Positions 1 to 8,334 of a DNA stretch of 20,534 nucleotides are shown in pieces. The position numbers and the translations under genes are program-made. The DNA is from Basidiobolus meristosporus CBS 931.73 (lineage: Eukaryota > Basidiobolomycota > Basidiobolomycetes > Basidiobolales > Basidiobolaceae). The stretch lies in assembly GCA_002104905.1 (NCBI GenBank), contig MCFE01001004.1, forward strand, positions 1 to 20,534. The letters are read 5' to 3'. Below the pieces are notes generated by a model. It had not been told where the DNA came from. It worked only from the letters and a program-made list of their open reading frames with translations, and made no database searches. Within the stretch, counting starts at the first letter, position 1; every line of letters starts with the position of its first letter.

Positions 1-1845
1 TAGCTCCTCTGAGTGATCGTAATATCAAGTTGGTGTGGTGTTGGTCTAAGACCTTAGGGCATTGAAGTGTTTGTTATCATTGAGTGAATGCTGCTTTTAC
101 TTTTTGTAGCGGTCTGAAATAACCACAAGAATATTTTGTACTGATGTTCGGGGTTTCATTATTTCCCGGTATTTCCGTAATTCTAACAAACTAGCAAAAG
201 CGCGGCTCCCATTAATAAGATTTCCAGTACAGAGTCCCATATATTTGTAGGTATTCTGTTCAAAGATCAACTATTGGCTTTAGGCTATTTTTGAATCGTA
301 GTTGACCAATTATTCAGAATTGACGAAGTGCCTAAAAGATGGGAAATCTCACCCAAACTTTGCACACATTATCCAAGTGTCTTGCCTAACCAATCGATAC
401 CATAAGACTTCAAAGGTACTTCAAAAGCGTAGATACATACTAAACCAACATAGGAAATCATGTTCTTATTATTCAAGTGTCTCAGTTCTCAATTCTACTT
501 GCAATAGATTATATTGCTCTATCTAACCACACTCCTTGGGTTTGGCCCAAAGTTATAATGTGGGAAGTCATCTGAACGTGGCAACCTCCCTTGCATACAT
601 GCTATTTTGAACAAACCTTGCAATGTTACATTTGGAGGCCTCCGCGAGCTGGAAAGTAAAGAACTGGCTAGTCGGCCAACCATCACTTCCACTAAAAGTC
701 GACCACTATCATACAATATTCAGTTGCCGGTGCCAATAACATATTGATAAATTACATTGCGTAGTCCTCTAATCATGTTGGCCTAATCGGGATAATATTT
801 GTATCTCACCCAATCCACAATCTGAGTGCAAGGTCTAGTTAAGACTCGGTTATGATGCATGTTGTGTAACTAAAAGGTCATGCCATTATAAATCTACTGT
901 TTAGACTCCATTATCCATAGTCTGGTCGCACAAAATACTAGTAGGTGCGATCGGCCATGATCAATCGGCATGGAAGCCACGAAACCCAAGTGCATGACTG
1001 GGGGTGCTTGAAGGATCGGATATTTCCAGGCTCCTACCAAATCGATTAACTAAATGGATGATGGTTTCTGCGATAATACTCACCAATAAGGATACTTACA
1101 AACCTGAAGAGTACTTTAGTGTAAATGGCCCTAATAACCCATTCCACACGAGCATGACTACTGCGAGCATGTTGATTTACTGTGAATGTGATTTGCCGGT
1201 TACATCACTGCTAGTACAAAAGAACTTCGAATGAGTGGGCGAAATAACTCCTCGTCAGCAATTGCGGTGGGTGTTTATCGTACCATTTGCTAGACGATCC
1301 CGACCCTCCACTAGATGCAAGCATCGCCATTGGGGAAGCCTAATTGACAATCAGGGATTCTCCGATTCCGTACGATTCAGAATCTCTGCAATGGTGTCCA
1401 TTCCTGAGGCTTTGCTATTATGGCAGCGGAATGTTTGTGTGAAGTAGCTAGCCAAAGAAAGGGTACCTTCAGCTGAAGTTCTAGCTGAGGCCTATAGCCA
1501 CCTCATTGGTGTGGGATCGGTTGCATCCGCCGAATTCGTCATAGAAGAATGGTCTTGATGCTGATGAGATGGTGGGTGGAATTGTGAGCGGAATGAGATT
1601 CTAGTGGCGTCATAAGAACTAATGATACTATCAACACTTTAGTATCAAATGCTGAGTCACTTCTTTGATGGACCTGCCCGTGTTAACTGGTATAGAATTC
1701 TGCGTGGCCCCACACGATTTCTGAGTGATCATTATGACGAAGCGCATACATCTATGTGAGTTTCAGCCGATAATGAGCTAAGCTCATCGATTGATTATAA
1801 AGAGGCATGATCTATGTGCTGGCTTGATAGTGTATCCGTAGAGCT
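1..1845. other. gene-poor region upstream of the hemerythrin gene
   Basis: No recognisable gene. It contains the diverged LTR remnant at about 180-530. One plus-strand frame, 1004-1558, is open for about 184 codons apart from stops at 1232-1234 and 1445-1447. I do not recognise its translation, and it could be a decayed gene or chance. The rest (1-180, 530-1000, 1560-1840) shows no RNA gene, repeat array or coding pattern that I can support. Confidence 0.5.
180..530 (+). repeat. ancient diverged copia-type LTR remnant (probable solo LTR)
   Basis: An 18-base match, cccaaactttgcacacat, is shared between 352-369 and the intact LTR at 17257-17274. Similarity stays collinear afterwards. The word cctaacc/cttaacc ends 22 bases beyond the motif in both. 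An aaaag-GTA/TA-rich word follows at 31 versus 32 bases, and aaatcat at 32 versus 30 bases after that. By proportion an LTR of 348 bp would run from about 180 to 527. The 5' half is poorly conserved, so the left boundary is a projection. No internal coding region flanks it, which suggests a solo LTR or a heavily decayed copy. Confidence 0.5.
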
Positions 1846-1852
1846 TATATAA
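1846..1852 (+). promoter_or_regulatory. TATA box of the hemerythrin-domain gene
   Basis: TATATAA lies one base before an ATG at 1854 and 67 bases before the in-frame ATG at 1920. Transcription usually starts at least 25-30 bases downstream of TATA. The first ATG would then fall outside the mRNA, and 1920 becomes the likelier start. Confidence 0.55.
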
Positions 1853-1919
1853 GATGAGAGTCTCTGTTCTGCTTCGCCAAAGAATTCCCTCCACAAGCAG
1901 CCAAGCACGCAAATTCAAA

Positions 1920-2504
1920 ATGCCTCAGAGAACTCTGACAGAAGCCATAGTCCACGACCATTCCGAGATGAACCAGTACTTCAAGAAGTATCAGTCGCTG
2001 GCATCTCAGCCAGAGGAGCAACAGAAATGGGCGAACCAGATTATCTGGGAAGTGGCTCGTCATGCCGCCAGCGAAGAGATGATTCTCTACCCAACCATGG
2101 AGGAGAAAGTAGCCAATGGTAAGAAGCTGGCTGATATTGCTCGTGAACAACACCTTCAGGTCAAGAAGGACATGTATGAGCTTGACTCCCTTTCTACTAA
2201 GGATGTCGACTATGACCCCAAGTTCCAGAAAATGATCAAGGAGCTATTTGAGCACAATGACGAAGAGGAGCGACTTGACCTAGCTGAGATCGACAAAGTC
2301 CTGACACGGGAAGAATCCATCCAGCTAGCCGAGCAGTTTGAGAACACCAAGAAAATCTCTCCAACCAGGCCCCACCCGGCTGCGCCAGATCAGCCTCCTG
2401 CTGCTACGGTGGTAAACCCCATTACTGCTCAGCTAGATAAACTCCGTGACGCGCTACGCAAATTCCCTTCGGAAGAGGAGATGACTGAGGCGATGAAAAT
2501 GTAG
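1920..2504 (+). CDS. hemerythrin HHE domain protein
   Basis: Single-exon gene of 194 residues. Hemerythrin domains are four-helix bundles that bind a di-iron centre and sense or carry oxygen, nitric oxide or iron. Visible ligand candidates are H14 (in HDHSE), H48 and E52 (in ARHAASEE), H78 (in REQH) and H112 with the following acidic run (in EHNDEEE), all in the family's usual order over residues 8-125. The tail after about 140 is proline-rich (KKISPTRPHPAAPDQPPA), then ends in a charged helix-like stretch. I chose the ATG at 1920 because a TATA box sits at 1846-1852. An in-frame ATG at 1854 would add 22 residues (Arg- and Ser-rich, no acidic residue) resembling a mitochondrial presequence, and cannot be excluded. 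The substrate is unknown. The stop codon lies in the first unit of a tandem repeat. A polyadenylation-like AATAAA follows at 2682. Confidence 0.88.
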   Translation: MPQRTLTEAIVHDHSEMNQYFKKYQSLASQPEEQQKWANQIIWEVARHAASEEMILYPTMEEKVANGKKLADIAREQHLQVKKDMYELDSLSTKDVDYDPKFQKMIKELFEHNDEEERLDLAEIDKVLTREESIQLAEQFENTKKISPTRPHPAAPDQPPAATVVNPITAQLDKLRDALRKFPSEEEMTEAMKM

Positions 2505-2668
2505 CGAGCTCAACAACTCTGCCCATCGCTACCATGATGAAAATGTAGCGAGCTTATTAACCACTCTGCCCATTGTTACCATGATGAAAATGTAGCGAGC
2601 TTAACCACTCTGCCCATTGTTACCATGATGAAAATGTAGCAAGCTTAACAATTCTACCTATAGTTATC
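2492..2668 (+). repeat. four-copy 44-47 bp tandem repeat spanning the hemerythrin stop codon
   Basis: Units begin with gatgaaaatgtagc at 2492, 2536, 2583 and 2627, giving periods of 44, 47 and 44 bp. Each unit continues gagctt-aac-ca-ctctgccca-tgttaccat with small changes. The second unit carries a 3-base insertion, and the last is the most diverged and is cut at about 2668. The first unit contains the gene's final codons and stop (ATG AAA ATG TAG), so the 3' UTR carries three further copies of the end of the coding sequence. The period of 44 is not a multiple of three, so read-through would not stay in one frame. Confidence 0.9.
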
Positions 2669-2681
2669 CCACTGTCGTATA

Positions 2682-2687
2682 AATAAA
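2682..2687 (+). promoter_or_regulatory. AATAAA polyadenylation-type signal
   Basis: AATAAA occurs 178 bases after the hemerythrin stop codon, just past the tandem repeat. This is a reasonable 3'-end signal for that mRNA, assigned by position only. Confidence 0.35.
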
Positions 2688-3850
2688 ATCGAGCGTGTAT
2701 TTTGTAAATTGCAAGTGTACCGAACCTCATATTCTTACCTTCGCACTCGGATTCAATCAGTTACTTCCGATGTGCCGCAGCGATATTTATAGTGCACTGC
2801 AAATTCGATGAGCCATGGCGACATTGAGCCTCAGCATACTCTGAACATGCACACAACGTGCACGCGCTAAAAACGGATATGGCTGTTGTCGAATAAACAG
2901 CACTGGTTTCGGAACAGCTTGTACCACTATGACGTATTAGATGGGCTTTAAACTGTCACCAATGAACAGCTCTGCGGGTCTGCAACAAATGTCCAGGCGT
3001 TTCTGCTGGCAAACCCATTGAAATAGGGCACACACCAGAAACATAAGTAGCGCTCTGCGAAGACAACATTGAGCTTGGGAAGCGGCCATGGTAGTCTGAG
3101 GGCCCACTAGCGGCAACAGAACGCTCGGTTCTCGGGTCTTTCTGGCAAGAACTATGCCCGAGCCTCGCATATGGTGGTGAAGTAGTGTTTGGTGCTTCTC
3201 AACAACCCCTTGTTGTGGAGACGTAGAGCCACACCAACACGTATTTTCTGTGGCATCCCGGTGCTGGCATTTCGAGTAGTTACAATACGCTTGTCCAATC
3301 AGCGGCCACAGCCAGCTTCGCCGTGGGAAAACCCCAAATGCAGATTGGTGGTTGGTTAGGGCGTCGATTGAAGGGTGGGAAAACTTGCGAGAATTTGGAA
3401 ACGAAATCTCTCCCACGACCTGATATGACTGCTAATATGAAGGATTCACTAGCCAAGTCGTTATTTATCAATGATCCGACATTCCTGACATTCCATCTGA
3501 TGCTGGATCTCGAATACTATTGCGTAGTATTTTGTTAATTCCCCCAAATCTCATAAATCAGCGAAATGTTGTTCTGATCTGTGATTTCATTGCAATCAAG
3601 GGCGGTGTGACTATGGAGGCCGGCACTTTCCCACGGGTAGGTGGGAGAAACGCTAGCAGGGCCATAGAAAACAACTGAAAGGAAGTCAGGTGCCTTATTC
3701 CTTGACCCCTTGAACTGTAATGAAATTTTCCCACACTTGAATAGCATCAGGGTTAAATCAGAATTTATACTGCTGGTGGTGTCTTTGTCTGCGTTATTTA
3801 TCACCGTTTAGTCGTATATCCCTCCTCCTTGTCTGTCGCCTCTCTGTATC
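2688..3850. other. intergenic region upstream of the E1-beta gene
   Basis: No gene is recognised. On the minus strand an ATG in good context (ACCATGGC, 3088-3090) opens a 50-codon frame ending at 2937. It has a hydrophobic segment (ALLMFLVCALFQWV), could encode a tiny membrane or secreted peptide, and is unsupported otherwise. A minus-strand TATAAATA occurs near 2786-2793. The remainder presumably carries the promoter of the downstream gene. Confidence 0.35.
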
Positions 3851-5426
3851 ATGTCCGGGTTAACACAGTATCGCCTCGCCAACACTCTTCTTCGTGCATC
3901 CAGAACGACCTCCCCATCAGTCTCGTACAGAGTACGGCCAGTTCTGCTGTCTAGTATATCCTAGTAGACTTTTCTAACCATGCTGGACCACAGCTATTTC
4001 ACAGTTCTTCAAGCCACAATGCAGCTGAAAACCCCCCTCCGGCTGAAGGCTTCTTGGCTGGACTTGCCGAGTCCAAGTTCATGAAGAGAACTTCTGACGA
4101 GGTGTTTAAAAACCCCGAACTAGAAAGTGTTAGTGGAGGTGAGTTGCAGACTTTACTCTTTACGAGTTTGTGGGCTAAATTGTCTTGACTCACCCTTCTC
4201 AGGAGAAACTAAGAAGATGAATCTGTGCCAAGCAGTCAACGACGCCATGTCAATTGCCCTGGCCACTAATGAGAAAGCCGGTGAGTAAGCTGTCTTTCAC
4301 CCTAAGCAGAGAGTTACTAACCAGGCTTGCAGCTGTTTTTGGTGAGGATGTCGCCTTTGGTGGTGTGTTCCGTTGTACATTAGGACTGGCCGAGAAATTT
4401 GGTAATTATGATACTGGCAATCTCCTGCGGAGACCGACACTCAATACACTCCCACAATCATAGGCAGGGACCGTGTTTTCAACACTCCATTGACCGAACA
4501 AGGAATTGCTGGGTTTGCAATCGGAATGGCATCCATGGGCCACTCCCCCATTGCTGAAATTCAGTTCGCAGATTATATCTTCCCTGCATTCGACCAGGTA
4601 AGTGATATCTCGCTGGCAATCTACCACCAGTAAATACTAATGCATCTGGCTAAGCTGGTTAATGAAGCAGCCAAATACCGCTACCGGTCTGGAGGTATTT
4701 TTGACGTCGGTGGTCTCACCATTCGCTCACCCTGCTCAGCAGTCGGCCACGGTGGACATTATCATTCGCAGAGCGTTGAGAGCTATTTTGCCCACTGTCC
4801 CGGACTCAAGGTCGTCATCCCCAGAAGCCCTATTCAGGCTAAGGGCCTTCTGCTAGCATCCATTCGTGACAAGAACCCCACCATCTTCCTTGAACCCAAG
4901 ATTCTTTATCGTTCAGCTGGTAGGTTCTCAGTCACACAGGTTTCTTATCCAACCGACGCGAATCTTAAAATCTTTGAAATCTCCAGTTGAACAAGTCCCA
5001 GTTGATGATTACGAGCTGCCACTTGGCAAGGCTGAAGTGCTGAAGCCTGGTAAGGACGTTACCGTTGTTGGATGGGGATCACAAATATACACCTTGGAGA
5101 ACGCCATCCACATGGCAGAGCAACAGGTGCCTGGACTAAGCTGCGAGCTCATTGACCTACGCTCTATACTTCCTTGGGACGTGGACACCGTGGTTGAATC
5201 CGTCAACAAGACTGGTAGATTGGTTGTTGCCCATGAAGCCCCCAAGACCGCCGGATTTGCTGCCGAAATCTCATCCACCGTACTCGAGCGTTGTTTCCTG
5301 CGCTTGGAGTCCCCTATCCAGCGAGTTTGTGGGTGGGACACCCCATTCCCACTCGCTTTCGAGAAATTCTACCTCCCTGATCGTGTCAGATGCTTTGATG
5401 CCATCAAAAAAGCAGTTGAATATTAG
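3851..5426 (+). CDS. BCKDHB: 2-oxoisovalerate dehydrogenase E1 beta subunit, mitochondrial precursor
   Basis: This is the beta chain of the thiamine-diphosphate E1 of the branched-chain 2-oxoacid dehydrogenase complex. That complex decarboxylates the oxoacids of Val, Leu and Ile in the mitochondrial matrix. Seven exons: 3851-3931 (donor uncertain), 3994-4138, 4203-4280, 4333-4401, 4464-4597, 4655-4919 and 4987-5426. Phases are consistent, giving about 403 residues; the human precursor has 392. The first 40 or so residues are Ser/Arg-rich with almost no acidic residues, a typical presequence. Family landmarks in order are [16 protein letters not shown] (E106 is the conserved Glu facing the thiamine cofactor), [60 protein letters not shown] and CGWDTPFP. 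Introns are 52-67 bp. The first intron could instead use the donor at 3925 with the acceptor at 4004, or other pairs, changing only presequence residues. The gene is convergent with the downstream decarboxylase. Confidence 0.95.
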
Positions 5427-6039
5427 AGCAGGACCCACCCCCTCCCCCTCTTTACACCATAAAGCCAACTTTATCAAACGAGCGATCTATTCCATATGTA
5501 GTCAGTAACCCGTCGCTCAACCACAATCCAGAGCCGTCTTGTATAAACTATGATAAAGGAAGCAAACAATCTTCGCATTATTGGCGCCATCATGTCCAGG
5601 TAGCTTGTTCTCAACAACTGAATTCGGGGGATTCCGTGTGGGATGGCCTGCATATTGCTTTCTGACTCGTCAGAAACAGTAGAGAGCTACCCCCTAAAAT
5701 AGCTTCGAGAGGCATAGCTCCAGTTAGTTGATTCGGCATAAATCAAATATCAGACCATCCCGTAGGAACCAACAACCCGATGATTTGCCAATGGGCACTT
5801 TGGAGGCCTCAAATAAGAATTCATCCATTGCTTGGCTGGTTGGGTTTTAGCTAGATGCTGTGCGCCACTCGCCATAACAAAAATAGGGGAATGTGAGTGG
5901 TGGCTTGGGGGAGCGCTAATATTAGTATCGTGGGTGTAGTTAATTTATTGCTGGCTCCATGCAATAAAGGCGATATATGAATGATGGCAACTCTGATATT
6001 GGCATGTGTATGGTGGATGCGAGACATGGCCAAGTTAAA
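5427..6039. other. 3'-to-3' intergenic region between convergent genes
   Basis: This holds the 3' ends of the E1-beta gene (+) and the decarboxylase gene (-). No coding pattern, RNA gene or repeat is visible. An AT-rich stretch (about 5930-6060) next to the decarboxylase stop may hold its polyadenylation signals. Confidence 0.45.
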
Positions 6040-6860
6040 CTAAGATTCACTTAAATTTAATTTATCAAGGATGCGTTGTGCAATCTTGTTGTATTCCTCC
6101 ATAGCCCCGACTCCAGTGTCGCCGCATGCCAGAGTCTTACTTATTGGTTGAATGACCTCCATTCGCAATTCCTCCGTCAGCACTTTGAGATGCTTGTTGG
6201 TGAATGGATGATCCCACATGTTGGTATTCATGGCAGGGCATACGACCACAGGTCGCGTCAGATCCCAGGCCCTTAAAATGCAAGTCTAGAGACGCTGTTA
6301 GGATGTGTGTGCTCTTTAGCTTGGTAATATACGTACCAGAAGGTTATCACAGAGGCCATTGGCAATCTTGGCAAGAGTGTTGGCATCCAACGGAGCAATG
6401 ACACATATATCAGCCCAGTCACGAAGCTGTATGTGTAGGCGAGATTTTAGCATTGGCGAGATTGATCGTTTGGAAGAAGTGTCTTTGGTTTACCTTGATG
6501 TGGAGAACCGGATCTGACATTTGGTTCCAGGCCTGATTTATCCCTTGTTAATTGGTATACGGACATGCATGCAACGGCTAGAGATGAGATACTTGCCGAC
6601 CACTCGTCCTCATCCGTGATAACGTTCTCCACTTTCGTGGCGTCAAAAAAGTGCAAGGCCGCTTTGGTACAAACTACTTTTACCTCAACGTTTTCCTACG
6701 ACAAGAGAAGCCCGATGAGCACATTTCGTATATTCACCCAGATGCAGTGTTGGTGTACATTCTCTAATAGTTTTTTCACTAACAGTGGTATCTTGATACT
6801 AGCCACACTTCCTGTCGCTCCTATCAATACGCGCTTCTTTCTTGGCAAGGGACTTGACAT
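6040..6860 (-). CDS. PPCDC: phosphopantothenoylcysteine decarboxylase
   Basis: This FMN enzyme converts 4'-phosphopantothenoylcysteine to 4'-phosphopantetheine in coenzyme A synthesis. Five exons on the minus strand, in coding order: 6860-6759, 6695-6597, 6532-6494, 6426-6337 and 6285-6040, giving 191 residues. The flavoprotein fold starts with KKRVLIGATGSVASIKIPLL. The catalytic His is H78 in DPVLHIK, followed by the FMN-binding APLDANTLAKIANGLCDNLL. The substrate-binding N130 lies in PAMNTNMW. The active-site Cys is C164 in LACGDTGVGAM. All three key residues are kept, so the enzyme should be active. Length fits single-domain eukaryotic members rather than the long yeast Hal3-type proteins. 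Intron 2 starts with GC rather than GT (GCAAGT, 6596-6591). This splice restores the family spacing DEWS-AWNQMSDPVLHI. A TCACGTGA E-box lies 67 bp upstream of the ATG. Confidence 0.95.
6533..6596 (-). other. GC-AG intron in the phosphopantothenoylcysteine decarboxylase gene
   Basis: The donor reads TCG|GCAAGT and the acceptor AATCAG|GCC, with a TTAAC branch-like site between. The 64-bp intron is phase 0. The nearest GT donor leaves one extra base, and its best acceptor adds several residues. The GC donor gives family spacing exactly, and GCAAGT is the known preferred form of GC donors. Confidence 0.75.
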
Positions 6861-6926
6861 GCTACTTGTTTATGGCGGTGGTGTGTAGGCCTCTCTGGAG
6901 CTTCGGTTGGAAGATATCCTCGCAGA

Positions 6927-6934
6927 TCACGTGA
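6927..6934. promoter_or_regulatory. Cbf1-type E-box TCACGTGA upstream of the decarboxylase
   Basis: The context agATCACGTGagg fits the RTCACRTG consensus known for yeast Cbf1. It lies 67 bp before the minus-strand start codon. A Cbf1-like bHLH factor is encoded at 13866-14642. The link is inference: CACGTG occurs by chance several times in 20 kb. Confidence 0.4.
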
Positions 6935-8262
6935 GGCGTGTTCGGACGGATCAAAGGATGATTAGTTTCGGTCTGATTCATCGATTCGATTACCAGCACT
7001 TGAGCGGTGACCATTGTTGGTACAGTAATACTCGGGGAGGCACCAATGGCATTGTATGCCAACCATAGACCACGGCCTGAGATATTACACCAGCTGGCAT
7101 TGAAATAGCCTGACGGATAATACCGGTGTATCTGCATAATGGACACTTGCATTCCTCCGATCAGCATAATCAGCATCCGGGAAGCCAAAACGCTATCTAG
7201 CCATATTAGTACAAACAAACCAACAACGAATCTTCTAGATTTGGGGGGAAGAGAAGGGGATTCCTGAGTCTTGTGTCATGCAATTAAAGTGAATCAAGCT
7301 TGCACCGATGAGGACTTTATTTATGGCTGGGCGCTGGGATGAAGAGGCAAGCCTCGCTGTATGGCGTACGGTCCGCCGTATGCTTCAGTGTGTCTCATTC
7401 TCTAAATCCCACATCAATGCACACCTGGAAATACTGCATCTACACATCGGGGTAGCGATGTGCAAGTGCAAGGCAAATGGGACCAATGAACCCTAAGACC
7501 TAGAGTAAGCAAGGGGTGGCGCACACCAAGCACAGTGTCGCAGCTCACGATTGCTACAAGGTGTGGCGGCTCAATAGCCTTTGTTCGGGTGATACATTTG
7601 AGATTGAGCAAGAAACCATGATCATTGCTTACTCTAGAGATGAATCAGATCCACGGTAAGCGACGTTTGGTCCCATAGGATCTCGAGTGTGCGAAAAGAG
7701 CGAATGAGTCCAGTTGAAGTACAAAAGGAGTCAGGGGCATTGTCAATATGGATGCGGGGATTCCAGACAAAGGCAACCGGGTCGTAGCGACAAACAAACA
7801 GCTGAGACACGGGCCCATCTAGCCAATGCCGCGGGAGTAATGGATCTTATTTCATATATCCAACCGACCAACAACTGGGTGCCCCACATCGCTCGTCCAA
7901 TTCCTGACACTGCATGCATTCATCTGGGATATGAAAAGCTAGGGTAATTAATTTTTTGGCGGGTCATCAGCAGCCTGGGGATGAGTGGAGCTGAGTGCTC
8001 CATATCTAGCTCCATTGAGCAGCAGAGATATTTTTGTACCAGATAAATAGGGCCAGTCTCATATCTGACACTTCATCTAAATATGGGTTATTTTTGAAAG
8101 CAGCGCGGGCTGGTTGTGTGGAGCCGGAAATCCCAGCATAATCCGAGAATCGCTATTAATTAAATTGGATCGCTGCCATCACAATCCAATACTATTCGAG
8201 GAGACGGAGAAGTGAGGTCAAGCACAGGGTGGATTTGTTGGCTGCCCATCAGGAAGCTGTTC
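6935..8262. other. intergenic region between divergent decarboxylase and arrestin genes
   Basis: No gene is recognised. The minus-strand frame at 6862-7218 lacks an ATG at its start and ends two bases before the decarboxylase ATG, so it is most likely 5' leader or promoter. A 13-bp perfect inverted repeat bounds 7500-7637. The plus-strand frames at 7308-7496 and 7714-7947 are short and unrecognised. The right end should contain the arrestin promoter. Confidence 0.4.
7500..7637. repeat. 138-bp segment with 13-bp terminal inverted repeats (MITE-like candidate)
   Basis: ctagagtaagcaa at 7500-7512 is the exact reverse complement of ttgcttactctag at 7625-7637. No clear target-site duplication flanks it and no second copy is seen in the window. 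It could be a small non-autonomous DNA element, a stem in a transcript or chance. Confidence 0.3.
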
Positions 8263-8270
8263 TATATAAG
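8263..8270 (+). promoter_or_regulatory. TATA box of the alpha-arrestin gene
   Basis: TATATAAG lies 64 bases before the start codon at 8327, a normal distance with a leader of about 30 bases. Confidence 0.6.
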
Positions 8271-8319
8271 CAGACTCGCCCTAGCTTTTCGTAGCGCAGC
8301 TTCCTATTTCCTCGGCCCC

Positions 8320-8334
8320 ATGAATCATGCATAA
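8320..8334 (+). promoter_or_regulatory. four-codon uORF overlapping the alpha-arrestin start
   Basis: ATG AAT CAT GCA TAA opens 7 bases upstream of the main ATG (8327) in another frame and ends just inside the main frame. If used, it would lower initiation at the arrestin start or act through leaky scanning or reinitiation. Function is inferred only from position. Confidence 0.35.

Noticed and set aside
2937-3416. 159-codon minus-strand frame
   Set aside because: The full frame shows no domain. Only its last 50 codons, from the ATG at 3090, look at all like a small hydrophobic peptide, and that is too weak to list as a gene.
3535-3804. 89-codon minus-strand frame before the E1-beta gene
   Set aside because: It starts with GTG, has no domain match I recognise and lies where the E1-beta promoter should be.
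632-5812. Shared 12-mer tttggaggcctc at about 630 and 5801
   Set aside because: Similarity does not extend beyond the 12 bases and the word contains a palindrome (ggaggcctcc-like), so chance is likely.
3851-6860. A metabolic cluster linking coenzyme A synthesis and branched-chain oxoacid oxidation
   Set aside because: The two genes are convergent with separate promoters in a eukaryote; adjacency alone does not show joint function.
6862-7218. 118-codon minus-strand frame just upstream of the decarboxylase
   Set aside because: It opens with TTG, ends two bases before the real ATG, has no recognisable domain, and overlaps the expected promoter and leader.
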